64,000 bases of DNA from Euglena gracilis. Lineage: Eukaryota; Euglenida; Euglenophyceae; Euglenales. The stretch is from NCBI GenBank assembly GCA_039621445.1, contig CP154954.1, positions 31,954,012 to 32,018,011 on the forward strand, given 5' to 3'. Shown here one piece after another: positions 33,336 to 43,778 of this stretch (positions are counted from its first letter, which is position 1; every line of letters begins with the position of its first letter). A program made the position numbers and the translations under genes. A model generated the notes under the pieces. It worked only from the letters and a program-made list of their open reading frames with translations. It searched no databases and was not told the origin of the DNA.

Positions 33336-34515
33336 AACCGTGTAGTTTGCAACTTCCATTTGTCTGGGAGTAGAGCAATTTGCCTGTATAATTGCCCCCC
33401 CCCCCGAAATCGGTAAGGTAAAATATGCAAAAATTGCAAAAAAACAACTTTTCACAAATGCTTTATTTTGTAAAAATGCAAACTTTTTAGATTTTGGAGT
33501 ATTGTGCAAAAAATATGCAAGGGATGCAACTTCATTTCCCTCCCCTGCTGTCCATCTGTTTCCATGTATAAAAGATGGCCACCAGTGGTTTGGGGAGGTA
33601 GATGGGGTATTAGCAAACCAACATTCGGCTTGCTTCCAAAGTTTGCCCAAACCAAGAAGGGGCCAACACGCAAAGGATGATTTGCACACAGGTTTGCTCA
33701 GCATGTTGGAAGTTCATTTGTTCATTCATTAGCAAAGATATCGACAATACATGTTGCATGCCACTTTAAGGACCCCAGGGGAGGGATGGAGCTAGAAGTT
33801 TGGGCTGGTTCACTCATCCCCCGGGGACAGGGCAGAACGGGAAGGCCTGGTGGGGGGGTCGACCTCCCACCCGGGAGGTGGGGGGGGGGGTGAGTCGACC
33901 TCCCAAACCCACCACAGCATTTTCACCAATTTCGGCCACCTGGGATGTTGGCTGGGGGAAATTTTTGATTTTTTCTTGAAAAACGAACCCAAAATACATG
34001 ATTTTTTGATGGAAAACCACATTTTTTCACAAAAAAAATCTCAAAATTTTCAGGTTAAAGTTGGTAGTTTTTAGGAGGGGGGTAAAAAAAAAAAACGAAG
34101 CTCAAAAAATGGACAATTTTTTTGCATAATCCAATTTTACTGAGATTTTTTCTCTTGGATTTTTTTTTTTGATTTTCAATGGCTTTTTTTGCATGAAAAA
34201 CCTCCCAAAATCAAAATTTCGAGAAAATGTTGATATTTTGGAAGGTGTGAAAAAATGGGGTTTTGGGGGGGTTTGGGGGGGACCTCGTATATGGATCCCA
34301 AAATGGGTCAAAAAAACACCCGGCGCCGAAGGCGCCAGGAAATTTTTTGGGGGTCCAAAAATTGGTGCCACCAAAACAACGGGAAGAGGTGGTGGTGGGG
34401 GGGATGGTCGACCCCCCCCCCCCACCCACCACCCTGGCCATGAGGCCGTTTCCCTTTCTGCCCTGCTCGGTGAGGGGGAGGGGGAGGGGTCCCTCCACCC
34501 ACCCACCGGGGGGAT
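33336..34515. other. TGCAAA-rich, then C/G-run-rich stretch, no gene
   Basis: 33,340-33,720 is unusually rich in TTTGCA/TGCAAA. 33,850-34,500 has many C and G runs and a CGGCGCCGAAGGCGCC hairpin at 34,321-34,336. Confidence 0.5.
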
Positions 34516-34839
34516 TTGGGTAGGACTAAAATTGGGGATGCACTAGAACACTGTGCCGTCAAGTTTGGGGTCCGGAAAACCTTCGGTGCCCAAAACAGAG
34601 GCAAGCCCGCCTTTGTCGGGGTACCTGCTCTGCCTGACCCCGACCCTGAAATTTATTTGCGTCAGCGTGTGAACAGTGATGGCAGAAGCGAGCGCCATAC
34701 AACTCGGTCCAATAAGAGACAAGCAAGGCACAACACGCCCAGCCAGACAAACCCATCCACGACCGTCCTTCAAGGTGACGGGTTGCAGCCTGACGAGCTG
34801 AATCAAAAAATTATCGGTGCAAAGCGAAAACAAAATTGA
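34516..34839 (+). CDS. Candidate terminal exon, basic protein, unknown function
   Basis: Open for 107 codons to TGA at 34,837. The peptide includes DALEHCAVKFGVRKTFGAQN, then FVGVPALPDPDPEIYLRQRV, then a basic, Ser/Thr/Arg-rich tail (RHTTRSNKRQARHN) and IIGAKRKQN at the end, which resembles a nuclear-localisation-type tail. Composition is convincingly protein-like. There is no ATG at the head, so it is probably a 3' exon. A TAG acceptor (TTTGGGTAG at 34,515-34,523 or CACTAG at 34,540-34,545) could open it. No family recognised. Confidence 0.42.
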   Translation: MGRTKIGDALEHCAVKFGVRKTFGAQNRGKPAFVGVPALPDPDPEIYLRQRVNSDGRSERHTTRSNKRQARHNTPSQTNPSTTVLQGDGLQPDELNQKIIGAKRKQN

Positions 34840-35395
34840 AAGAGTGGGTCCAGAACCACGTTGGCCTCCGCGACCAGATGCCACGGCCCACAATCTGCCC
34901 TTCATCATGCCTCTGTCCTTTTCTGTATGTGCACATGACTGCCCCCCCCCCTTGGGGGGATAATCACCTCTGGTCTCAGAAAACACCCGATGTTCCCCTC
35001 AAAAGGTTACCCCTCCTCTTCATTGACGGTGCGAAATGTCCGCATGCACCCCTCTTTTTCTCGATTATGGTAGGGGACTCTTATCTCTTAAGTGAGTTCC
35101 ACATAAAGAGTAAATCATCAATAGGTGCAATTTGAGCATTCTTTTTGATTACTTCTGAAAACGGTTATCATTATGAGGCGGTTTATAAATAGTGTCAGGG
35201 ACCAGGGGTGGAAACCTGACAGGTGGGTGGGCTGGACCCTCGATGGTCAAAGGCAGGGAACTCCCCCCCCCAAATCCCCGACACACTTTCCCTGTCGAGG
35301 CCAAGATCATCCAGTGTGTCCTCGGCCCACCCAGCTCCTGGCCGGGGCTTGGCCATATGTAACCCGGAGCGAGGAAAGGGGTTGCTTCGCTGTAG
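34840..35395. other. Presumed intergenic or intron
   Basis: C runs near 34,942-34,950 and 35,263-35,272. A long minus-strand frame crosses 35,149-35,655 but its composition is less convincing than the plus exon below. Confidence 0.35.
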
Positions 35396-35671
35396 GGCAG
35401 AAGAGTGCTGGGGGGCCTCACGTGCCACTTCGCGGGGCACGGCCACACCCCCCAATCACCTGCACCGGACGCCGATAAACGCCGCGCAAACAATGGAACT
35501 GGAACAAGTGACAAGGCTGATCCTGCTGGGGCTGGGGAAGAAAAATATCTGGTCACCGAGGTGGTCCAGTCTCCCTCTCCCCACAGGCAGACTTGGCAGC
35601 TCAGGGAGTGGGGTGGGGGGGGTGGGGGGCAGGAGGAAGCAACCAAGAACAGCAAACCAAAGCCTGTGCAG
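35396..35671 (+). CDS. Candidate internal exon with strong splice donor
   Basis: The acceptor TTGCTTCGCTGTAG precedes 92 codons without a stop that end CCTGTGCAG followed by GTGAGAGC, a near-consensus donor. Both ends lie on codon boundaries. The peptide includes HFAGHGHTPQSPAPDADKRR, EEKYLVTEVVQSPSPHRQTW and a Gly run, then EEATKNSKPKPVQ. It is hydrophilic and probably largely disordered. Function unknown. A 5' exon must exist because there is no ATG at the head. Confidence 0.45.
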
Positions 35672-35700
35672 GTGAGAGCAACGCCTCAAGCAGGTACCTA

Positions 35701-35854
35701 CCCCCCCCTGGAAACTGTCACCTGACAAGTTGGACAATACCAGGGACCCTGGCAACTTCCTATACTGACAGGTTGGCCGGTACCAAGGACCCTGACAATT
35801 TCCCAGGCGGGACCCTGACAGGTTCTCGGGCATGAGAGTTTCCCGGGGGGGGGG
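35701..35854. mobile_element. 154-bp poly-C/poly-G TIR element (copy 1)
   Basis: Starts CCCCCCCCTGGAAACTGTCA and ends near-inversely (GAGAGTTTCCCGGGGGGGGG). The interior is three degenerate CTGACAGGTTGGCCGGTACC-type units. A second copy is nested in the MITE at 36.5 kb. Confidence 0.7.
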
Positions 35855-36465
35855 ATTGGTAGTTTTCTTGGTGTTTTCTCTTTAACGACCCAGGGGTCCC
35901 ACGGGCCAGCTGGAAAACGTGCTGGCTGGAAAAAAAACACTGCTGACCCCGTGCGGGGGGGTGTGGCTGCCCGGCGGCTGGACCTGGCAGGTGTCCCAAA
36001 AATAAGCCAAAAAATCCAAGTCCAGCTGGATTGGCATCTTTCGCCCAAACTTTTGGGTTGAGGAAAATGCCATTTTTGGGTGTTTTTTTTTTGACGCCGT
36101 TTCCCAAAAAATTTTGGCACTTTGCACCAAATAAAATTTTCTAAGGCTGCCAGAGTTTTATTGAGCCAGAGGCAAGCACCTTTGGTTACCCACCTCTTTG
36201 GGTCCCGCATCGCCCTGCAGCGCCCCGCATTGCCTTTGAGGTCCTCAATAGTGCCCTTTTTGGTTTTGTTGCTCTTTGCCACTTTTGGCCCTTTTGGGCA
36301 ACTTTTGGTCACTTTTGGACCTTTTTTGGCTGATTTTAACCCGCATTCACTCTAGTGCCTGTATCTGCACATCGTCATCAGCACCCGCATCCCCACATCG
36401 TCCCACATCTAGCTGCATCTAACCGCATCTCCTCATCCGCTCCAGTGACCGCATCTGCTCTAGTA
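35855..36465. other. No gene; repeat patchwork
   Basis: Contains CCCGCATCGCCCTGCAGCGC-like decamers (36,207-36,232) related to the 13.08 kb array, then TTTTGGCC-type repeats, then CCGCATC/CTCCAGT words that resume after the MITE at 37.02 kb. Confidence 0.5.
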
Positions 36466-37019
36466 TAGGCTTTTGCTTAAGGACCCCGGGGGGTACTGGC
36501 TAGCCAATCGGCTAGACACTGGAAAAAGTGGACTAGCAAGACCCCCCGGGGGGGGGGGTCCGGGGGTCCCCCCAACTGGAAAAAAATTTGGGGTTTTTAA
36601 TACCCCCCCCCCCGGAAACTGTCACCTGACAGGTTGGCCGGTACCGGGGACCCTGACAACTGCCTATCATGACAGGTTGGCCGGTACCGGGGACCTTGAC
36701 AGTTTCCCGGGCGGGACCCTGACAGGTTCTCGGGCATGACAGTTTCCCGGGGGGGGGTAGGTAGGATTTTGGCTGATTTTGTTCCAAAAATTCCCAAAAA
36801 TGGCTAAAAACGGGCATTTTTAGCCACTTTTGGGGGTCCCAAAAAAATTTCCGGCGCTTCGCGCCGGTCACTGGAAAAAAATTTCCACTAGCTAGCCCTG
36901 CTAGCAGACCCCCCCCCCAGGGGGGTCTGCTAGAAATCCCACAAGCCAAATTTGGACTAGCTGCAGTCCAGCCCCCCCCCCCCCCCGGGGGGTACTGCAA
37001 CCCCTTAAGCAAAAGCCTG
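36466..37019. mobile_element. MITE copy A (554 bp) with exact 8-bp TSD CTCTAGTA
   Basis: Ends TAGGCTTTTGCTTAAGG and CCTTAAGCAAAAGCCTG are inverted copies. CTCTAGTA flanks it at 36,458-36,465 and 37,020-37,027. The interior has GGCTAGCCAATCGGCTAG, GGTTTTTAATA, the CCGGCGCTTCGCGCCGG hairpin and AGCAGACCCCCCCC palindromes. A 155-bp poly-C/poly-G element interrupts it at 36,603. hAT-like by TSD length. No coding capacity. Confidence 0.88.
36603..36757. mobile_element. 155-bp poly-C/poly-G element nested in MITE copy A
   Basis: CCCGGAAACTGTCA at the left and TGACAGTTTCCCGGG at the right form the TIR inside homopolymer ends. It is absent from MITE copies B and C at the matching point (after GGTTTTTAATA), which demonstrates insertion. 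Confidence 0.8.
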
Positions 37020-37027
37020 CTCTAGTA

Positions 37028-37200
37028 GCCGCATCTGCTCCAGTGGCCACAACCGCTTCAATGGCCGCATCCGCCGCTTCCAGTAGCCACATCCCCACAT
37101 CCGCTCCAATAATTGCATCCGTTCCAGTACCAGCATTCCACATCCGCTCCAATTCCCACATGCCATGATTCCGCATCCACTCTAATACCCGCATCCCCCA
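37028..37200. repeat. CCGCATCYGCTCCAGTR short repeats
   Basis: Degenerate 15-18-bp units (CCGCATCTGCTCCAGTGG and similar), continuous with those left of the MITE. Confidence 0.75.
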
Positions 37201-37700
37201 GCCGAATCCAACAAAGTCGTGTCCAAAAAGGCAAAACAACAACAACAAAAATTGGCCAAAAATCACCAAAAAAAAAATGCCAAAGGAAAGTGCCTTACAA
37301 TAGCCAAAAATAGCCCAAAGCAGGAGAGAATAATCTCAAATGACCAAAAGTGGCAAAAGCAGCCAAAAATGATCAGAAACAGTCAAAAAAGTGGGCAAGT
37401 GGTCAAAATGGGCCAAACTGGGCCAAAAAAAATGACCAAAAAAATGGCCAAAAGTGGCCAAAAATGGCAAAAATCTCCAAAAAAAGGCAAAAACGGCAAT
37501 ATTTTGCATTTTCCGATTCTGCGATAGAAAATGGCCAGATGACCCCCCCCCCAAAAAAACAGTGATGAGATGAAAAACAATCGCCAACAGTAGCCAAAAA
37601 TGACCAAAAATAGCCAACAGTGGCCCAAATGAAAAACAGCCCACTGTGGCTCAGAATGGTCCAAAGTGGGCCAAATTCGGCAAAAAATGGCCAAAAATAG
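37201..37700. repeat. Degenerate AAAATGGCCA repeat tract
   Basis: Dozens of GCCAAAAATGGCCAAAAGTG-like words. Same degenerate motif as in 6.3, 13.2, 14.3 and 63.4 kb. Confidence 0.8.
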
Positions 37701-38589
37701 CCCCCTGCCCTTTGTCATGGAGCGGAGGGGTCCTGAGATCCCCTCCCTTAGGGAAAGGTGGGGTGGGAGGTCGGTAATCCACTCTCCTTGGGAAGGAAGG
37801 CTTGCCTCATAGACGTCCGCTAGAGGAATCCTTGCTGTTGCACACTCACTGACCTGAATGCTAAACATTTGCAGCTGGATATTCCAAACAATGTCGACAT
37901 TCTCAAACAATGTTGTGATCCACGTTGTGCATTGGGAACGTGAGGTTGTGATTTTTGCGTGATTGGAATTCTGCCCAATTCATGAAAAGCTGTGCTATTG
38001 GTCGACGAGAGTGCTTCAAACCAATCGGCAACTGTGGAAGTTGGGCACGTGAGGGATATACCATGCGCGGGGCGATAAAGAATGAATACGAGGTATATAC
38101 AGGTGCAGGGCCCATATACAGGTGCAGGGCCCCTGCCCCCAACCACAGACGGGACGTCGTGTGGGGGGCAGCAAGCGTCGCTGCGAGGAGAGGTATAGCC
38201 TGGGGTGAGGCAATGCACGTTAGGTTCATAGGTGTCACAAGGGGGGGTCGGGGGGGCGGCCGCCCCGGGATTTTGGAAAGAAAAAATTTGAGGGATGAGT
38301 GTGGTATTTTTCTTTGAAATACCATTTTCAATGGTTCAAAGGGCGTCACCGTCTTGGCTGCCTTCGGCAGCTACCATGCCAGTTAAATTCACATTTCTGG
38401 AAAATGAAATTGCAAAATCCAAATAGCGTCTCGGCCCCGAAGAGGCCGGGAGGACAGAAAAAAAATACATTCTGGTTGTGCCAAGGAAAAAATTTCCTCG
38501 GCGCTTCGCGCCAAGAAAAAAGAGGATGTGCACCAAATTTTGTCGGTTCCTCCCCCCCCCCCGGGAAAAAGTTGTTCCGACACCGCTGG
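37701..38589. other. No gene resolved; short tandem duplication at 38,094-38,131
   Basis: ATATACAGGTGCAGGGCCC is repeated twice in tandem. The minus strand 37,820-38,218 is open with moderate composition (STAFHELGRIPITQKSQPHV). A CGGCGCTTCGCGCC hairpin lies at 38,497-38,513. Confidence 0.35.
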
Positions 38590-39000
38590 TTAGGTGGGCA
38601 GGGGTTTCTGCGGGGGCGGTATGGGGCGGCCAGAAATGCAGTGGTTGGGCGACGTCCAGGCAACAGCATCGATACAGATGCGATTCAATCCAACATAAAA
38701 TGATGAACCAGAAAAAAATCGATCCGGATGGCTCACAGCCATGACGTCCAACAAATTGAAATGAATGAAGGAAAAACTCCAACGTGTCTGAGAAACAGAA
38801 CGAACGGTGTAAACAAGAACATTTATCCCCAATGAGCATTGTGAATCCTGCATTTGGGAGGGAAGGATATTGCACTCTGGGAAAATAGCTTTGAACTGAA
38901 CTTTCTGGTGGTGTTTCGACGAAGATTTCCAATATTGGAAAGAAATTATCGAAAAACTACCCACTCTCCACTTATAAACACCCTGGGATTTATAAGGTCT
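38590..39000 (-). CDS. Possible coding segment, unknown
   Basis: The minus frame, open from well upstream, reads ISFQYWKSSSKHHQKVQFKA, then SLGINVLVYTVRSVSQTRWS, FIHFNLLDVMAVSHPDRFFS and LNRICIDAVAWTSPNHCISG to a stop at 38,590. Composition is protein-like. The upstream part of the same frame lies in the dispersed repeat at 39.1 kb, so the true 5' end is unknown. A second minus frame overlaps. No family recognised. Confidence 0.28.
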   Translation of the reverse strand, partial: RPYKSQGVYKWRVGSFSIISFQYWKSSSKHHQKVQFKAIFPECNILPSQMQDSQCSLGINVLVYTVRSVSQTRWSFSFIHFNLLDVMAVSHPDRFFSGSSFYVGLNRICIDAVAWTSPNHCISGRPIPPPQKPLPT

Positions 39001-39129
39001 GGCTGGTTTGGTCAGCCGCAGGGGGGTGTAAATGGGGGGGGGGGGTCGCTGAGCTCTTATCTCTTCAGAGCAATCGTGGGGCTCACCACCAAGGGAAAGG
39101 GGGGTGGGTGATGCAAACCATGGATTATA

Positions 39130-39950
39130 CCCCGGCCCCATTCTGGATTTTTTTGTTTCAGTCACGAGTGACTGGATCCTGGCTTTCCGAAACAACTCCG
39201 TTTGACCCTGACTCCCTGGCCGGCCTGAGTTATTCAGCCGATAAGGGGTCCAAACTGTGGGATTCGCCACCCCGTCCCAGTTTCGACTCTGCCGTTTCGC
39301 CAGGGTGAGACTTTTGGTATAAAAAAAAATCGATTTTTTGAAGAAAAAATCTCGAAACTGGCCCGGAAATTTTCTGACCCAGAAATGAGCCAAAATGCAT
39401 GGGTTTCAGGCCGAAAATGGGGGACTGGGGGGGGAGGGTCGAAAAACACTCATTTTCGGCTTGAAACAGCTTTTCTGGGTCCGGGAGGCCAATAAACATG
39501 GTTTTGGGCAATTTTTTTTTCGAATTTTTTTACCTAAAAACGGCCAAGTCAAAACAGGCCAAAACTGCACAATATGGCCAAAATTGGCCGAAAATTGTCC
39601 GTAACTCGGGCTACACAAAGAGTTGGGGGAAAAGTAAACCATGGTTGGACAGGGCATTCCAAGGGCTTTATTTTTGCTCTGCGGGCATTTCTTTTGATTC
39701 TGCTTCATTGTCGAGGTATTTTGAAAAAAATCGATTTTTTTAACCATCAAAAAGCCCAAAAAAACCACCTCAAAATGGCGTTTTGGGCCGCAAAAGCGAG
39801 GAACAACCTTTTTTTTGCCCCCCCCCCCAAAACGCTGTCTTGGACCACAAAACTGAGTTCGAACATGTGTCGGCGGCCAGAACGGCGACTGGGGGCCATA
39901 TAAGCTCTCCAGGGACACATTTGGTCTGACAGAGGCCCCAAACACCTGCT
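39130..39950. mobile_element. A/T-rich dispersed repeat, third copy
   Basis: Landmarks: GGATTTTTTTGTTTCAGTCA, GAGTTATTCAGCCG, GGGGTCCAAACTG, ACACTCATTTTCGGC, CGGGAGGCC, TTCCAAGGGCTTTATTTTTG. They match 54.9-55.3 kb and the inverse of 17.4-18.7 kb. Confidence 0.72.
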
Positions 39951-40743
39951 GCAGTATGCACCCTTTCCCTACCAAGGATCTGCCCAACCACTGTACACCA
40001 CAACTGATGAGAGGCCCATCATGGTGGTTGGAATCAGGCCGAATTGGACCAATCCCCCCGGAGGGGGAACCATGCAATTATTTACCGACCCCCAGGGGAA
40101 GGGGGGTCACTTCCACTCTTCCAAAAACCAGTCACTCACTTTTTTCCCCGGAAAACCAGTCAATCACTACCCCCTCCCCCCCAGGAGGGGTCGGCCACTC
40201 TGGAATCCAAAGGGAATTTGACCAAAAACATGAAAAAAAGAGGAAAAAAATTTCCGGCACCTTTGGCGCTGGGTTATTTTGGTGGTTTCTTTCTTGACCC
40301 CCCTGCTCTGCAAACAAACAGTCAGTCACTCTGAAAAAAACCAGTCACCCCCTGGTGACTAAGTGATTGTATGGGGGGGGGGGTCCCACAAAGCACAGGA
40401 AATATAGTTTTGGGGGGTCGTCAGGGCTGTGCAGGAAGTGGGGGGGGGGTTGGACCGCCCCACCCACTACGGCACCTGGCCAAAGAAGCCTCCTTTGGCG
40501 CCAAAGGAGAATTTTGACCTGAAAAATTGGTGCCACCCCAAAAACGGGAATACGGGAAAGCCTGCGGGGGTCGGACTGGTCGGACCAGGTCGCTCCTGAC
40601 TAGTTTTGGGTGGAAAATTATTGTTGGACACAAAAAATTATTGTTGGAGGCTCTGGCACAAGACTGCCTGGACCACGGTTGGGCCACTGTTTGCCATGTC
40701 CAACTCCCCCAAAAGTGTGTCTGCCCAAACAGGCCCCCCCCCG
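39951..40743. other. No gene called
   Basis: CACTCACT and CCAGTCA words repeat (40,120-40,345). The rest has C and G runs. The sequence just upstream of the ATG at 40,744 could be 5' UTR or an upstream intron. Confidence 0.4.
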
Positions 40744-42115
40744 ATGGAGTCGACCTCACGTTCAAGTTCAGCCTGGTCGGAACCTCGACATAATTGTCAT
40801 GCTGTCATGGATGACAGAGGGGAGTACGTCAATCGGGGGCTAGGTTGGGAGGAGGCCGCCCACACATCTCTTCGTCCGGAGACGGTCGAGGTGGAGGTAA
40901 GGACAGAGAAGGAACTGGGGCAGGAAGCGATTCGGGGGCCGGCAGCAAGCACTCTGCAGGACGTCAACCCTGTGGCGGGCAACGGTGACGGTAGAGAGCC
41001 GAAGCCGAACCCCGTGGAAACAACCCGGCCAGCTTCCCTGGCAGGGTGGGGGCCAGGCTTCTGCTTTAGGGATTGCAGTACCCCCCCCCCCCCCCGGGGG
41101 GCTGGACTGCATAATCCAAATTTGGCTATTGGGATTTCTAGCAGACCCCCCGGGGGGGGGGTCTGCTAGCAGGGCTAGCTAGTGGAAATTTTTTTTCCGC
41201 TGGCTGGCGCGAAGCGCCGGAAATTTTTTTGGGACCCCCAAAAATGGCCAAAAATGCCCGTTTTTGGCCATTTTGGGAAGTTTTGGAACAAAATCAGCCA
41301 AAAACCTATTAAAAACCTCCTTTCCAACTCGGCACACAGCGCCGGAGGAAAATTTTTTTCCAGTGGGGGGGACCCCTGGACCCCCCCCACGGGGGGAGGT
41401 GCCTATCGACCCAGGCTTTGAAAATGGCCATTTTCGGGTCTCCGCGCCCCCCCCCCCCCCCGGGAGGGTGCTATGGGCAGGGTGGTAGGGCATTTTCGAC
41501 CCCCCGGGGGGGGGGGGGGGGGGGGGGGTTTGGTAGGGGTACCTGGTCACTCACCACCAGCGGCAAAGCCAGGCCATAAGCAGGGCTGAAGCCATAGTAC
41601 AACAAAGGGGGTAGGTTTTGGGTGGGTAGTGCTATAGCACACCCCGGGGGCAATTGATTCTGTACTAACTTTTACAGCTACGCTTGATGCACGAAATCCC
41701 ATTGTGCCAGAACAGCACAAAACGTATGCCACTGCTTGCCTTCCAGCAAGTGCGATGTGGGGAGGGTCCAGCCCCAGACACCCACACCCTCCCCCCAGGG
41801 GGGTCTGCTGAATTAAACAGAAGGATGATCCACCCATCCGACCGACCCACAACATTAGAAACCATAAAACAGATTAAACAGTCCGGCCAGATTGTCCCTT
41901 GTGCCAGCGACACAAAAGTGTTCAATAAACCCAGGAGGGAGGACCTTGCCAAGCTTGATGAATGTGTGGTTGAGTGCCAGGGCTTGAAGTCAGCCAACCG
42001 TCCCCAGGCTTTGCTTGAGCCACGTTTGAGGGCTAACTTTGGAGGAAACGTCAACATGTCAGAGGGGCAAACAGCCCTGACGGTGAACAATGTAGGATTT
42101 TGGTGGCCAATTTGA
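40744..42115 (+). CDS. Two-exon gene, 196 aa, unknown function: join(40744..40896, 41678..42115)
   Basis: Best gene model in the window. Exon 1 has 51 codons from ATG (MESTSRSSSAWSEPRHNCHA, later GLGWEEAAHTSLRPETVEVE) and ends GTGGAG followed by GTAAGG, a near-perfect donor, on a codon boundary. The 781-nt intron ends GATTCTGTACTAACTTTTAC then AG, a canonical TACTAAC branch point close to the acceptor. Exon 2 starts on a codon boundary and runs 145 codons to TGA. It includes LRLMHEIPLCQNSTKRMPLL, RPTTLETIKQIKQSGQIVPC, FNKPRREDLAKLDECVVECQ and ends VNNVGFWWPI. Mixed polar sequence, no signal peptide or membrane segment. The intron contains an inverted MITE fragment. ATG at 40,744 could be internal if a further 5' exon exists. 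Family not recognised. Confidence 0.6.
40897..41677 (+). other. Intron of the two-exon gene
   Basis: GTAAGG at the 5' end, TACTAAC at 41,663-41,669, AG at 41,676-41,677. It carries long C/G runs (41,447-41,461 and 41,500-41,530) and a truncated MITE, showing that elements of this genome settle in introns. Confidence 0.6.
41054..41400 (-). mobile_element. Inverted, truncated copy of the 36/43/47 kb MITE, inside an intron
   Basis: Starts CAGGCTTCTGCTTTAGGG (degraded TIR), then GCTGGACTGC, CTAGCAGACCCCCC, the CGCGAAGCGCCGG hairpin, and AAACCTATTAAAAACCTC, all inverse to the complete copies. The far TIR is missing. Confidence 0.78.
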
Positions 42116-42924
42116 GGGAGGGGTAATATTCTTACAGAAACAGGATGGGCCATTCAAAGAACTACAAAGAAATGCCAGTGAAGGGAAAGAAACAACACTC
42201 CTAGGGGAAGAACCACGGAGACAGACTGATATAAGCTGCACATCCAAAAAGTTTTGGAGGAGCGATTACAAATCGTTCCCGCATTCTCAAAAAAAAAAAC
42301 ACTCATCATCCCACTTTTTGATGCATATTTACGCTCAGTTTATCAGTTTAGATTAGTTCTGATTCGTCATTTGTCGTGGTTGGCCAGATCACAACCCAAT
42401 CTCTTCCACGCTGCGAAAACCTCGGTGAAATCGTCGGGATTTGTCGCTGGAGGTGCTTGGCCTGGAGGTGGCCAGAGGGTGGGGGTTCCCCTCAAACAAA
42501 GGGGGGACAATAGCCCGGGCCATTGAGCCGCCAGCAGCAGTCCAAGGCCTCCTCAGAGCAAGCACTGCACCCGCGGCAGCGCGAAGACGTCAAGGGCAGG
42601 GGGGGCGGGGCATCCACTTGCTGCCGGTGGCGGGTGGGCCGGCTTGCATGAAGTCAAGGAAGAGCCCTACTTTCTTTGGAAACTCAAGCTCGGGGAGGGA
42701 CCCCTAGGCATTAAAAAAAAAGCAGTCAGTGACTGCATAGGGGGGAACAGTCAGTCATTTCTCCACCTTGTCCTGAATACCAACAATATTCCAGCAGTTG
42801 GATGGCTGACGTGGGGCAGCGGGCGTGGTTCAGCCCACTTCTGTGGGACGTGCACCGCAGCAGAAGGGTGGGCCGTGCTGGGGCATGGGGGGGGGGAGGG
42901 CTGTACTACTTCCCCACTGCAACC
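42116..42924. other. Downstream flank and a GC-rich island, no gene resolved
   Basis: No AATAAA seen close after the stop at 42,115. A GC-rich island at 42,430-42,660 shares an almost identical 26-bp segment (42,433-42,460, GGGATTTGTCGCTGGAGGTG) with 52,122-52,147. Confidence 0.4.
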
Positions 42925-43060
42925 ATGATTGTGCTCACCGACCGGGGAGGGGCAGACATTCATTTAGTGTGGTTCAAAAAAAGACGCGTGAACCACAATT
43001 TTTTTGGTGTCCACAAATGAACCACAAAAAAAAACATTTGGTGTCCACAAACTTTTTTGA
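42925..43060. repeat. GGTGTCCACA-type repeats with an end found inverted at 45.2 kb
   Basis: GCAGACATTCATTTAGTGTG here is the inverse of 45,231-45,256. Downstream come two GAACCACAAAAA...GGTGTCCACAAA units. The left edge GATTGTGCTCACCGACCGGG matches the left end of the 8.7 kb element. Confidence 0.7.
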
Positions 43061-43259
43061 TTCATCTGTCGGCACCTCAGCCACATGCCACATTGTGAAC
43101 CTTGGCCCTGGCTCAATCACACCCCACCGCTGTGGTTGGAGAAGGGTCGCCACTCCCTTGTACCGTACATGCAGAGCCCTATTTCATGTGCGGCACCCAT
43201 ATCCCAGGGTCAATTGAGAGGTTCACATGGGTTAGAAACATCCACCACTACCATATTGA

Positions 43260-43765
43260 GAACTGTGTCCCAGACGCCGGTTCGGGCGTGAAGCCAATGC
43301 CTGGGACACAGTTTTTGAAATCGTTTCTAGGGGGCTCTGGCTTCACGCTCGAACCGGCGTCTGAGTAATCACCCCAAATTCCCATGTTTGGGACATTGGG
43401 GTTGCCCATCCATCGAAAGCGCTTGTCAAGGGCTTTTGACAGATGTCCACAGAATAAAACCGTAATGCACAGAACTCTTATTTCAGCGATTGTGTATTCC
43501 AAAATTTGACATATTAATTTGTCAAATCCCCCAGCTCAGGAACCATACAGCATATCAATTGAAAGCTCTCATCGAGACCTTTCGCTTGGCACCCTCAGAA
43601 CTCAGCCACAATGCACAGCGCTCTGAAAATCGGCGATCGCACGTTCCGACCCTGTTTTCTTCGAAATTCAAATGTTTCACCTGCCCTGTTGCCCTGGACG
43701 CCAGTTCGGGCAGAAATTTCCTGCCCGAACCGGCTTCCCAGACGCCGGTTCAGGCTGGTTCAAGC
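43260..43765. repeat. Cluster of direct and inverted GACGCCGGTTCG units
   Basis: CAGACGCCGGTTCGGGCGTG and on (43,271-43,296) pairs with its inverse at 43,338-43,363 (two mismatches over 26 bp). Inside the pair, CTGTGTCCCAG and CTGGGACACAG form a second inverted repeat. Further copies at 43,697-43,711 and 43,740-43,751 and an inverse at about 43,724-43,735. MITE copy B inserted 13 bp beyond the last unit. Confidence 0.85.
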
Positions 43766-43778
43766 TGGGGCTCCCAGA

